Program-made: the position numbers and the translations under genes | Part shown: positions 1 to 6,820 of the stretch, in pieces | How positions within the stretch are numbered: the first letter of the stretch is position 1 | Layout of the letters: each line of letters begins with the position of its first letter | The notes under the pieces: model-generated | Database searches by the model: none | What the model was told of the DNA's origin: nothing | The model's input: only the letters and a program-made list of their open reading frames with translations | Assembly: GCF_022179185.1 (NCBI RefSeq) | Contig: NZ_BPQJ01000004.1 | Span: 1-64,000, forward strand | Reading direction: 5' to 3' | DNA: 64,000 bases | From: Methylobacterium frigidaeris | GTDB lineage: Bacteria > Pseudomonadota > Alphaproteobacteria > Rhizobiales > Beijerinckiaceae

Positions 1-811
1 TCTCCTCCTCCAGTGCGCGGGCGCGGATCAGGCCGTCCTTGAACACCTGCACGGCCTCGGCCATGGCGCCGATCTCGTCGTGTCGTCCGATGCCGGGCAC
101 CTCCGCCACGAGGTCCTGGCGCGCCAGCCGGCCCATCGTCCCGGTCATGCCGCGGATCGGCTTGGCGATGCCGAGATGGAGCAGAAGCAGCGAGCCTGCG
201 GCCGCCGCGACCATCACGCCGAACCCGGCGATGCTGGTGATCCGGGACAGGGCCACCGCCGCGGCGGACTCGCCGCTGCGCCGGGCGAGCAGGTCGCGCT
301 CGCTCGCCGCGATCTCTGCCGCGTTGGCGCGCAAGCCATCCATGGCGGCCTTCCCGGCACCGGACGTCTCGAGGCGCCGCGCCTCGGCCTGCGTGGCGGG
401 CTCGCCCATCAGCCGGATCGCCCGGGCCGCGACCTCGCTGGTCCAGGCCTGCTCGAGGCGCGCGAGCGCGTCGAGCCGCGCCAGCTGCGCCGGGTTGTCC
501 ACGGTCAGGCTCCGGGCCCGCTTCAGCGCGGCGGCGAAGTCGGCCTCGCCCGCCCGGTACGGCTCCAGGAACGAGGCCTCTCCGGACAGCAGGTAGCCCC
601 GCAGACCCGTTTCCCGGTTGAGCATCGCTGCGACGACGCGGTCGAGGGTCTCCAGCACCTCACGGCTATGGACGTCCCACCGTCCCGTCTCCTCGATCGT
701 GCGCAGGTTGCGCCACGACACGGCCATGACCGTGAGGCTCACGAGCAGGAGGAATGCCAGGGCGGCGGCAATCTTGGCGGCGATAGGCAAGTGACTGAGG
801 CGGAACGACAT
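1..811 (-). CDS. Methyl-accepting chemotaxis protein, N-terminal part (cut by window edge)
   Basis: The minus strand reads open from an ATG at 811 to the left edge, giving about 270 residues without a stop. Residues 12-32 form a hydrophobic membrane segment. A CHASE3-like periplasmic sensor domain follows, with the typical NRETGLRGYL stretch near residue 65. A second membrane helix lies near residues 195-215 and leads into a HAMP-like linker (KPIRGMTG, then the DEIGAMA helix). This is the usual front half of a transmembrane chemoreceptor; the methyl-accepting signalling domain would lie outside the window. A sensor kinase or diguanylate cyclase with the same CHASE3-HAMP front half cannot be excluded. 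The ligand is unknown. Confidence 0.75.
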   Translation of the reverse strand, partial: MSFRLSHLPIAAKIAAALAFLLLVSLTVMAVSWRNLRTIEETGRWDVHSREVLETLDRVVAAMLNRETGLRGYLLSGEASFLEPYRAGEADFAAALKRARSLTVDNPAQLARLDALARLEQAWTSEVAARAIRLMGEPATQAEARRLETSGAGKAAMDGLRANAAEIAASERDLLARRSGESAAAVALSRITSIAGFGVMVAAAAGSLLLLHLGIAKPIRGMTGTMGRLARQDLVAEVPGIGRHDEIGAMAEAVQVFKDGLIRARALEEE

Positions 812-976
812 GAGCGGGTGCTTCCATGATCGCGGTCGGAACCCAATGCCGTCGAACGCCGTCGCGGCAGGATTTCGCGAAGCCTTGGAACGAAGTGCCT
901 AAAGGATAATGAATGGGCCATCGGATCCGGAGAGGAAAAAAGTCACCAACCTCGACCTCGGCGTATATTCGCGATG

Positions 977-990
977 GTTCCGTAAGGAAC
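977..990. repeat. Short perfect inverted repeat GTTCC-GTAA-GGAAC
   Basis: A 5-bp perfect inverted repeat with a 4-base loop lies between the chemoreceptor gene and the LysR gene. It contains GGAAC on both strands, but neither copy is followed at 16-17 bases by CGTT, so I do not call it an EcfG promoter. It may be an operator or chance. Confidence 0.25.
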
Positions 991-1034
991 ACCGAAATTT
1001 AGCTGGTGCGGCATCGGCGCATCGACGCTTCGTC

Positions 1035-1976
1035 TCATAGGGCGGCGCGCCCGCATGACCGGGCGGTCCTTGCGTCGCCCGCCATGCCGCGGGCGAGGTG
1101 CTGCAGGAGCTTGGCGGCCGCGGGCGAGAGCTGGCGGCCGAGGCGGGTGACGATCCGAGCCTCGACGGCGTTGAGGCCCGGATCGGCGAGGGGCAGGGCG
1201 GCCAGGGATCCCTCCGCCACCTCCTGCGCGGCGCAGAAGGCCGGCAGCAGGGTGATGCCGGCGCCGGAGGCGACGAACTGCGTGAGCACGCCGATCGAGC
1301 CGGTGGTCAGCGCCGGCTCGAGCCGCACGCCCTCCGCCCGCTCGGCCGCGGCAATGATCTGCCGGATGCCGGTGGCCGGGTGCATCGTGCCGAGGCGGTG
1401 ACCGGCGAGGTCGGCGAGGCGCACCGGGCCCGGATGGCCTGCGAGCGGGTGGCCGTCCCGCACCAGCACCCGGATCGGGTGGGGCATCGCCAAGTGGGTG
1501 CGCAGGCGCGGCTCGGGCGGCGGGTTGTAGACGAGGCCGAGATGCGCCTCGTCCTCGACGACGCGGCGTACCACGTCGTTGGTCGCCGCGAGGTCGAGGG
1601 TCATGGTCAGGTCGGGGTGGCGGGCCCAGAAACCCTGGAGCAGGCCCGACATCAGGTCGCCGACGAAGCCCTCGCCCAGAACCACGTCGATATGGCCGCG
1701 GCGCAGGCCCTTCAGCTCGGTGAGCTTGGCCAGGATGTCCTCCCGGTCGGAGGTCTGGCGCCGGTAATAGTCGAGGAGCAGGGAGCCGGCCGGGGTCGCC
1801 CGCACCCCGCGGCGGTGGCGCTCGATCAGGGGCGTGGCGAGCTGCACCTCCATCCGGGCGAGCTGGCGGCTCACCGCCGAGGCGTTGACGTTGAGCTTGT
1901 CGGCCGCCGCGCGGACCGAGCCGCAGCCGACCGCCTCCGCGAGGTAGCGCAGGTAGCGCGCGTCGAGGCTGTGCAC
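1035..1976 (-). CDS. LysR-family transcriptional regulator
   Basis: The product is about 313 residues. It has an N-terminal winged helix-turn-helix (residues about 3-62, with VRAAADKLNVNASAVSRQLA) and a C-terminal LysR substrate-binding domain (about 90-295). I chose the GTG at 1976 because the LysR domain begins right after it and a purine-rich Shine-Dalgarno (GGGAGGGAAG) lies just upstream. The longer open frame to 2144 adds Arg-rich sequence overlapping the repeat region and is unlikely to be translated. The gene is divergent from the dehydrogenase at 2177, so it probably regulates that gene and the following aldehyde dehydrogenase. The effector is not predictable. Confidence 0.88.
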   Translation of the reverse strand: MHSLDARYLRYLAEAVGCGSVRAAADKLNVNASAVSRQLARMEVQLATPLIERHRRGVRATPAGSLLLDYYRRQTSDREDILAKLTELKGLRRGHIDVVLGEGFVGDLMSGLLQGFWARHPDLTMTLDLAATNDVVRRVVEDEAHLGLVYNPPPEPRLRTHLAMPHPIRVLVRDGHPLAGHPGPVRLADLAGHRLGTMHPATGIRQIIAAAERAEGVRLEPALTTGSIGVLTQFVASGAGITLLPAFCAAQEVAEGSLAALPLADPGLNAVEARIVTRLGRQLSPAAAKLLQHLARGMAGDARTARSCGRAAL

Positions 1977-2000
1977 CGGTTCTTCCCTCCCCACTCGGCA

Positions 2001-2060
2001 AGGTACCGCTCGCCAAGGTACCCCTCGCCAAGTGCGTTGCCGGCGAGTGCGTTGCCGGCA
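2001..2060. repeat. Four head-to-tail 15-bp units in the divergent LysR/dehydrogenase intergenic region
   Basis: The stretch consists of AAGGTACCGCTCGCC, AAGGTACCCCTCGCC, AAGTGCGTTGCCGGC and GAGTGCGTTGCCGGC in direct succession: two near-identical pairs on a 15-bp period. The end of the fourth unit plus the next bases makes the perfect palindrome TTGCCGGCAA (2054-2063). The position between a LysR gene and its likely target makes it a candidate operator array, although LysR sites are normally T-N11-A dyads. Confidence 0.6.
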
Positions 2061-2176
2061 AGTCAACGCAAAATACCGGCCAGCGCCGTTCCGCTCAACG
2101 CCGGCCTGCCTCACTCTCCGGCTCCCAGAAGGCGCCGCGGCCATGGTCCCGGCGTCGGTTCCGGGAGACAGCGGAC

Positions 2177-3052
2177 ATGCGCACGATCGGCGTCATCGGG
2201 CTCGGCAACATGGGCCGGGGCATGGCCCTCTCGCTGCGGCGGCGGGGCTTCGCCGTCATGGGCTACGACCCCGCGCCCGCCGCACGCGAAGCCTCGGCGG
2301 CGGACGGCATCGAGATCGCCGACGGGACGTCCGCTCTCTGGCCAGCCTGCGACGCGGTGGTGCTGTCGCTGCCGACGCCCGAGGTGGTGGAGGCTGTGCT
2401 CCTCGGGTCCGGCGGGCCGCTCCACGGGGCGAAAACCGGACTCCTCGTCATCGACACCTCGACCTCGGACCCGGACGTCACCCGCCGCATCTCCACGGCG
2501 CTCGCACCGGCCGGCATCGACCTGATCGACGCACCGGTGAGCGGCGGGCCGAAGGGCGCGCATGCCGCGACCCTCACGATGGTGATCGGCGGCAGCGACC
2601 GGGCCGTGGCCCTGGCCGAGCCGGTGCTGGCCGCCATGAGCGCGACGCGGGTCCATGTCGGCGGCGTCGGGGCCGGCCATGTCACCAAGCTCGCCAACAA
2701 CCTGCTCTGCGCCGCCCACCTCATCACCGCCGCCGAGGCGGTGCGGATGGCGAAGGATGCCGGCGTCGATCCGGAGCGCCTGCTCGCCGGGATCAATGCG
2801 GGCTCGGGCCGCAGCGGCGTCACGCAGGTGAACTTCCCGACCTGGGTGCTCAGCGGCGCCTTCGATTCCGGCTTCACCATGAAGCTGATGCGCAAGGACG
2901 TACGCCTCGCCGAGAACCTCGTCGCGGCGCTCGGCCTCGACCTGCCGCTGTCGCAGGCGGCCGCCCGGCTGTGGCGCGAGAGCGCCGACGGGATTCCCGA
3001 CGAGGCGGACTTCAACGCCATCGTCACGCTCCAGCTCGACCCGAACGCCTGA
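2177..3052 (+). CDS. NAD(P)-dependent beta-hydroxyacid dehydrogenase (3-hydroxyisobutyrate dehydrogenase / tartronate semialdehyde reductase family)
   Basis: This 291-residue cytoplasmic oxidoreductase starts with a Rossmann dinucleotide-binding motif (GLGNMG, residues 8-13). It carries the family substrate-binding signature DAPVSGG (118-124) and the catalytic-lysine region GHVTKLANN (Lys171, Asn175). The C-terminal helical domain includes the FDSGFTMKLMRKD segment typical of the family. Members interconvert 3-hydroxyacids and semialdehydes. The next gene encodes an aldehyde dehydrogenase 16 bp downstream, so the pair probably oxidises a hydroxyacid and then the resulting (semi)aldehyde. The exact substrate cannot be read from sequence. 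Confidence 0.9.
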   Translation: MRTIGVIGLGNMGRGMALSLRRRGFAVMGYDPAPAAREASAADGIEIADGTSALWPACDAVVLSLPTPEVVEAVLLGSGGPLHGAKTGLLVIDTSTSDPDVTRRISTALAPAGIDLIDAPVSGGPKGAHAATLTMVIGGSDRAVALAEPVLAAMSATRVHVGGVGAGHVTKLANNLLCAAHLITAAEAVRMAKDAGVDPERLLAGINAGSGRSGVTQVNFPTWVLSGAFDSGFTMKLMRKDVRLAENLVAALGLDLPLSQAAARLWRESADGIPDEADFNAIVTLQLDPNA

Positions 3053-3068
3053 TTCAGGGAGACCCGCC

Positions 3069-4637
3069 ATGACCGAGACCCGCCCGCAGGCGCTCGCCGC
3101 CCTCCTGCGCCCGTACTTCCCCGAGATGACGATCATCGGCACGCCTATTGGATCTTGGGTGGATGGCCGCATCGTCCCCGGCACCGGCGAGTCGGTGCGC
3201 CTCGTCGATCCGGCGACCGGCCTCACCCTCGCCGAGTACCCGGATGCCGGACCCGGCGTGGTGGCCGAGGCCGCCCGGGCAGCGAAGGCCGGCCAGGCCC
3301 GCTGGGCGGCGCTGACGGGCGCCGCCCGCGGCCGGTTGATGCAGGAGATCGCACGCAGCATCCGGGCCGAGATCGAGGGGCTCGCCCACCTCGAGGCGCT
3401 CAATGCCGGCAAGCCGATCCGCGACTGCCGCGTCGAGGCGACCAAGGTCGCGGAGATGTTCGAGTATTATGCCGGCTGGGCCGACAAGCTGCACGGCGAG
3501 GTGATCCCGGTCCCGACGAGCCACCTCACCTACACGCGCCGCGAGCCGATCGGCGTGGTCCTGCAGATCACGCCCTGGAACGCCCCGGTCTTCACCTGCG
3601 GCTGGCAGCTCGCCCCGGCGCTCGCCGCCGGCAACGCGGTGCTGCTCAAGCCCTCCGAGCTGACCCCCCTGACCTCGCTCGCGGTGGCGGCCCTTGCCGA
3701 GCGGGCGGGCCTGCCGCCAGGCGTCGTCAACGTGCTCGCCGGCTACGGCCACACCACCGGCCAGGCGGCGATCGCCGAGAGGGCGGTGGCGAAGGTGGTC
3801 TTCGTCGGCTCGCCGGCCACCGGCGCACGGATCGCGGAGAGCGCCGCGCGTCATCTAAAGCCCTGCGTGCTCGAACTCGGCGGCAAGTCGGCCAACATCG
3901 TGTTCGCGGATGCCGACCTGGAGCGGGCCTGCCTCGGCGCACAAGCCGCGATCTTCGCCGGAGCCGGCCAGTCCTGCGTCGCCGGCTCGCGGCTGCTCGT
4001 CGAGCGGCCGGTCTATGACCGCTTCGTCGCCATGCTGGCCGCGGGCGCCGAGCGCATCCGCGTCGGCGATCCCCTCGATCCCGAGACCGAGGTCGGGCCG
4101 ATCAACAACGCCAACCAGTACCGCCACGTGCTGGCGATGATCCGCGGCGGCCTCGGAGAGGGCGCCCAGCTCGCTGCCGGCAGCGACGGCACACCGGGAG
4201 AGGGCGGCTACTACGTGCGCCCGACGGTCCTGGCGCAGGCCCACAATGCCATGGACTGCGCCCGCACCGAGATCTTCGGGCCGGTGGTGACGGTGATCCC
4301 GTTCGACACGGAAGAGGAGGCGGTCGCCATCGCCAACGATTCCGAGTTCGGGCTCGCCGGCGCGGTCTGGACCCGCGATGTCGGCCGCGCCCACCGGGTC
4401 GCGGCGGCCGTGCGCGCCGGCACCTTCTGGATCAACGCCTACAAGACGATCCACGTCTCGTCGCCCTTCGGCGGCTCGGGGCGCAGCGGCTACGGGCGCT
4501 CCAGCGGCATCGAGGCCCTGCACGAATATACCCAGGTCAAGAGCGTCTGGGTCGAGACCGCCGCCGCCCCCGCCGCCTCGTTCGGCTACGTCCCGAGCCC
4601 TGGCGACGCCGAGCCCCGGCGATCCGACTTCCGCTAG
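3069..4637 (+). CDS. Aldehyde dehydrogenase family protein (betaine-aldehyde / aminoaldehyde-type)
   Basis: The 522-residue protein shows the complete NAD(P)-dependent aldehyde dehydrogenase fold. It has the ITPWNAP segment (167-173), the cofactor lysine in LLKPSE (Lys194), the catalytic glutamate in LELGGKS (Glu269) and the catalytic cysteine in GAGQSCVAG (Cys303). It is slightly longer than the usual 480-500 residues because of an N-terminal extension of about 25 residues. It oxidises an aldehyde to the acid. Co-direction and a 16-bp gap with the upstream dehydrogenase suggest one transcript under the divergent LysR regulator. Substrate assignment within the family is uncertain. Confidence 0.92.
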   Translation: MTETRPQALAALLRPYFPEMTIIGTPIGSWVDGRIVPGTGESVRLVDPATGLTLAEYPDAGPGVVAEAARAAKAGQARWAALTGAARGRLMQEIARSIRAEIEGLAHLEALNAGKPIRDCRVEATKVAEMFEYYAGWADKLHGEVIPVPTSHLTYTRREPIGVVLQITPWNAPVFTCGWQLAPALAAGNAVLLKPSELTPLTSLAVAALAERAGLPPGVVNVLAGYGHTTGQAAIAERAVAKVVFVGSPATGARIAESAARHLKPCVLELGGKSANIVFADADLERACLGAQAAIFAGAGQSCVAGSRLLVERPVYDRFVAMLAAGAERIRVGDPLDPETEVGPINNANQYRHVLAMIRGGLGEGAQLAAGSDGTPGEGGYYVRPTVLAQAHNAMDCARTEIFGPVVTVIPFDTEEEAVAIANDSEFGLAGAVWTRDVGRAHRVAAAVRAGTFWINAYKTIHVSSPFGGSGRSGYGRSSGIEALHEYTQVKSVWVETAAAPAASFGYVPSPGDAEPRRSDFR

Positions 4638-4675
4638 ACTTGGCCATTCCCGAAAAAAGTCGCCCAATACGAAAG

Positions 4676-4703
4676 AACGGGCCGGATCAGGATCCGGCCC
4701 GTT
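4676..4703. terminator. Perfect 13-bp inverted repeat after the aldehyde dehydrogenase
   Basis: AACGGGCCGGATC is followed after two bases by its exact complement. It lies 39 bp past the stop of the aldehyde dehydrogenase. No T-tract follows, so it could be a Rho-assisted terminator or mRNA-stabilising hairpin. Confidence 0.5.
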
Positions 4704-4955
4704 GGAAGAGTTTCCGGCCAATGCACAAGGGGAATGCGGGGAGGACCAGGTGGCCGGGTTGCCACATCAACGGGAATCCTCGCGGAAAGGTTCCACGAAG
4801 CCGTATGGAAGCCGCATGTCGCAACCCTTTTTCGTTGCCTGTGGCGAAATTGCTTCGCCCGGCCGCCGCGTCTGCCGTTCGCCCGTGGGTTAACGGGCGG
4901 TTGACGGGGTCGGTGGCATTCGCGGCATGAACTGTCCCGCCCGGGCACGGGTGCG

Positions 4956-4981
4956 GGAACTACTTGCGGCGCATCCGCGTT
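4956..4981 (+). promoter_or_regulatory. EcfG-type general stress response promoter
   Basis: GGAAC (4956-4960), 17 bases, CGTT (4978-4981). This matches the alphaproteobacterial EcfG consensus GGAAC-N16/17-CGTT. It excludes upstream start codons at 4964 and 4982 for the following gene, because both lie within or directly against the promoter. Confidence 0.6.
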
Positions 4982-5020
4982 ATGGAAGCATTCTCAAGCT
5001 TCGCCGCGAGGGCCACGCGT

Positions 5021-5539
5021 ATGCTCCGCCCGCACTTCTTCCTCGGCATTACGGTTCCGGCCGCGTTCCTCGCTCTGGTCGGGCAGCCGCTGATCGAGCA
5101 TTCCGTCGGGGCGATCGCCCGCCCGGCCGTCGAGCAGGCGGCGATCAAGGGTGACCGTCTCGCTCCGGTCCGGCCGACCACGACGGCGCAGGTTCCGGTC
5201 GCGGTCGAGATCACCGGGCTCGGGGCCGCCAAGGTCACCCTGCGCAACGCCGCCGGCGACGTCGTCTACCAGACGGATGCCACCCGCAACACGACCCTGG
5301 TCGCCCGCGACACCGCGATCCCCCACGTCACGGTGCGCGAGCGCGCCGGTGCCCCGGTGGCGCAGCGCGATCCGGCTCCCGCGGGCCAGGCCGTGCGGCG
5401 AATGCCGGAGGGGTGCGAAGGCGCGATCAGCGGGCTTGCCGGCCACGAGGCCCGCCGCCTGCTGCCGAGCCGCTGCCTGGCCGATGCCGGCGACGTCATG
5501 CCCGCCAGCCTCTCCCCGACCCCCGTCGCGACACTCTGA
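5021..5539 (+). CDS. Hypothetical exported or membrane-anchored protein, putative EcfG regulon member
   Basis: The product is 172 residues from the ATG at 5021. It starts with a hydrophobic segment (FFLGITVPAAFLALVG, residues 5-20) that looks like a signal peptide or anchor, followed by a polar region rich in Val, Ala and Arg. It has two cysteines near the C terminus (GCEGAI and SRCLAD). I selected 5021 because a Shine-Dalgarno-like GAGGG sits 8 bases upstream and the EcfG promoter at 4956-4981 would exclude the in-frame starts at 4964 and 4982. I do not recognise the family. The promoter suggests induction under general stress. Confidence 0.6.
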   Translation: MLRPHFFLGITVPAAFLALVGQPLIEHSVGAIARPAVEQAAIKGDRLAPVRPTTTAQVPVAVEITGLGAAKVTLRNAAGDVVYQTDATRNTTLVARDTAIPHVTVRERAGAPVAQRDPAPAGQAVRRMPEGCEGAISGLAGHEARRLLPSRCLADAGDVMPASLSPTPVATL

Positions 5540-5577
5540 GCGCCGCTCGGGACTCCCAAGCTCACCGGATCTCCACC

Positions 5578-5784
5578 ATGATCGATCTGCGCGAATACGA
5601 GGTGCCCTCGCCTCAGCCACCGGCCTCCGAACGGGTCCACCGCGACAGCTCCATCGAGCCCGACGCCGATCGGCTCGCCAGTCTGCTCGCCGGCGTCACG
5701 GCCGTGCGGCCGGTCGACGACGTGGTCTGCCTCCATCTGGCGCGACGCAACCTCGTGGTCACGGCGCGGTCCCTCGCCGCGTGA
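5578..5784 (+). CDS. Small hypothetical protein (68 aa)
   Basis: The ATG at 5578 opens a 68-residue frame ending 17 bp before a strong terminator hairpin. The sequence is acidic to neutral, with a Pro-rich N-terminal third and a C-terminal part (ASLLAGVTAVRPVDDVVCLHL) that could form a small alpha/beta unit. I do not recognise it. Support comes from its position between a likely gene and a terminator; it begins 38 bp after the previous stop and may be co-transcribed with it. Confidence 0.4.
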   Translation: MIDLREYEVPSPQPPASERVHRDSSIEPDADRLASLLAGVTAVRPVDDVVCLHLARRNLVVTARSLAA

Positions 5785-5800
5785 CGGTACCGCACAGGCG

Positions 5801-5833
5801 AAGCACCCCGGGCGCGCGGCGCCCGGGGTGCTT
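5801..5833. terminator. Strong rho-independent-like hairpin, 15-bp perfect stem
   Basis: AAGCACCCCGGGCGC, a 3-base loop and the exact complement. It lies just past the stop at 5784. No long T-run follows, but the stem is long and GC-rich. Confidence 0.7.
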
Positions 5834-5869
5834 CGTCGCGTCTCGAGGCCATCGTTACGGCCCATGCTG

Positions 5870-5905
5870 ATGCGCCGGAGGCGAGGTGGTCTCCCTCCGG
5901 CGCAT
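5870..5905. terminator. Second hairpin, 12-bp perfect stem, between convergent genes
   Basis: ATGCGCCGGAGG and its exact complement are separated by 12 bases. It lies downstream of both the plus-strand gene ending at 5784 and the minus-strand gene ending at 6009, so it may terminate the latter. Confidence 0.5.
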
Positions 5906-6008
5906 GAGTGTGGGTCTCAACGGGTCCGCAGCACTGGAGCCTGCGGTTCGGACCGGAACTTGGTCACGCAGGCCTGTCCGCCGCCGGCCGATGCTGGTCC
6001 GGCGAGCC

Positions 6009-6203
6009 TCACTCGTCGGTGGCGCGGCCGCTGCCCGAGGCCTGGCCGCCCTTGCGGCCGGCCGACGAGGCCAACTCGCGATCCTGCGAGAAAGACCGCT
6101 TCTCGGCCGGCACGCTGCGGCCGCCCTTGCTGGCGATCTCGCGCTGGCGCTCCAGGTCCATGGACGCGAAGCCGCGCTTCGAGGTCGAATTTCCGGTAGC
6201 CAT
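6009..6203 (-). CDS. KGG-repeat stress protein (YciG / con-10 family)
   Basis: This small 64-residue hydrophilic protein contains the repeated KGG signature of the con-10/YciG family: GFASMDLERQREIASKGG (residues 11-28) and SSAGRKGGQAS (46-56). Such proteins accumulate in stress or stationary phase; their mechanism is not known. The ATG at 6203 is preceded by a good GGAGG. A near-consensus EcfG promoter lies 34 bp upstream, which fits a stress role. It is convergent with the gene at 5578 and divergent from the gene at 6507. Confidence 0.85.
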   Translation of the reverse strand: MATGNSTSKRGFASMDLERQREIASKGGRSVPAEKRSFSQDRELASSAGRKGGQASGSGRATDE

Positions 6204-6236
6204 GATTGCCTCCTTGGCCGTGTTCTCAGTCCGGAC

Positions 6237-6261
6237 AACCTTCAGCGGAAATGATGGTTCC
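6237..6261 (-). promoter_or_regulatory. Near-consensus EcfG-type promoter for the KGG protein
   Basis: On the minus strand: GGAAC, 16 bases, GGTT (one mismatch to CGTT), 34 bp upstream of the ATG at 6203. The function of the downstream gene supports it; the mismatch lowers confidence. Confidence 0.45.
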
Positions 6262-6403
6262 TGCCACGCATGCGGACCGGCGGACTGAAGGTCCCGAATC
6301 GGGTCAGTACAGGCGGCACCTCCGGACGGCCGCATCGGTCCGGTGACTTGCGCTAACACCCCTCGCTCCCGGAGAGACCTGGCTGCGGGCGGAGCTGCGG
6401 AGC

Positions 6404-6428
6404 GGAACCCGGCCGACGGGCCGGCGTT
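6404..6428 (+). promoter_or_regulatory. EcfG-type promoter for the gene at 6507
   Basis: GGAAC (6404-6408), 16 bases, CGTT (6425-6428), ending 78 bp before the ATG at 6507. It is an exact match to the consensus with allowed spacing. It lies back to back with the minus-strand near-match at 6237-6261. Confidence 0.55.
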
Positions 6429-6506
6429 CGCCCCGAACTCCGCGGTGGAGCGGCCTGCGGCCGCCCGCCGCACCGAAACCTCCATCGAGACCTGCCGGAG
6501 CAGCCA

Positions 6507-6725
6507 ATGACCAACAAGACCATGGTGAGCCACGAGACCGTCGCACATCCGGAGACCGCGCCCGCACCGAACCGCGCCGCCCCTCCGCCGATGCCGGCCG
6601 AGGAGGGCAGCCCGCGCCCGACCACGACCGAGGAGCCGGGCGACTCGCCCCAGCCCAACCGCCAGTTCGGCGACGAGCCGGTCGGCGGCCTGACCACGCG
6701 CAAGGAATATACCCGTCGGGATTGA
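6507..6725 (+). CDS. Small Pro/Glu/Thr-rich hypothetical protein (72 aa), putative EcfG regulon member
   Basis: The ATG at 6507 opens a 72-residue frame with no cysteines or membrane segments and a low-complexity, probably disordered sequence (TAPAPNRAAPPP, RPTTTEEPGDS). The C terminus is more conserved in style (GDEPVGGLTTRKEY). I do not recognise a family. An exact EcfG promoter motif upstream and the neighbouring KGG gene suggest a stress-induced role. A GGAG-like ribosome site (cggagcagcc) precedes the ATG. Confidence 0.5.
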   Translation: MTNKTMVSHETVAHPETAPAPNRAAPPPMPAEEGSPRPTTTEEPGDSPQPNRQFGDEPVGGLTTRKEYTRRD

Positions 6726-6820
6726 ACCGGGTTCGGCCGGCAGGCGCCGACCCAGCGGCGGTTTCCAGTCCTGCTCCGGCCCACTACACAGGCAGACGGG
6801 ATCTGGGGCGGCGGACCACC

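Larger units (their letters stand above)
4638..5020. other. Intergenic region without a supported gene
   Basis: It contains the 13-bp hairpin at 4676-4703 and an EcfG-type promoter at 4956-4981. Short open frames here lack a plausible start signal and have no recognisable product. Confidence 0.6.

Noticed and set aside
977..990. GGAAC elements in the chemoreceptor/LysR gap as EcfG promoters
   Set aside because: Neither strand has CGTT at the required 16-17 base spacing.
4640..4930. Possible 96-residue gene upstream of the EcfG promoter
   Set aside because: It overlaps the 13-bp terminator-like hairpin and has no plausible start signal or recognisable sequence.
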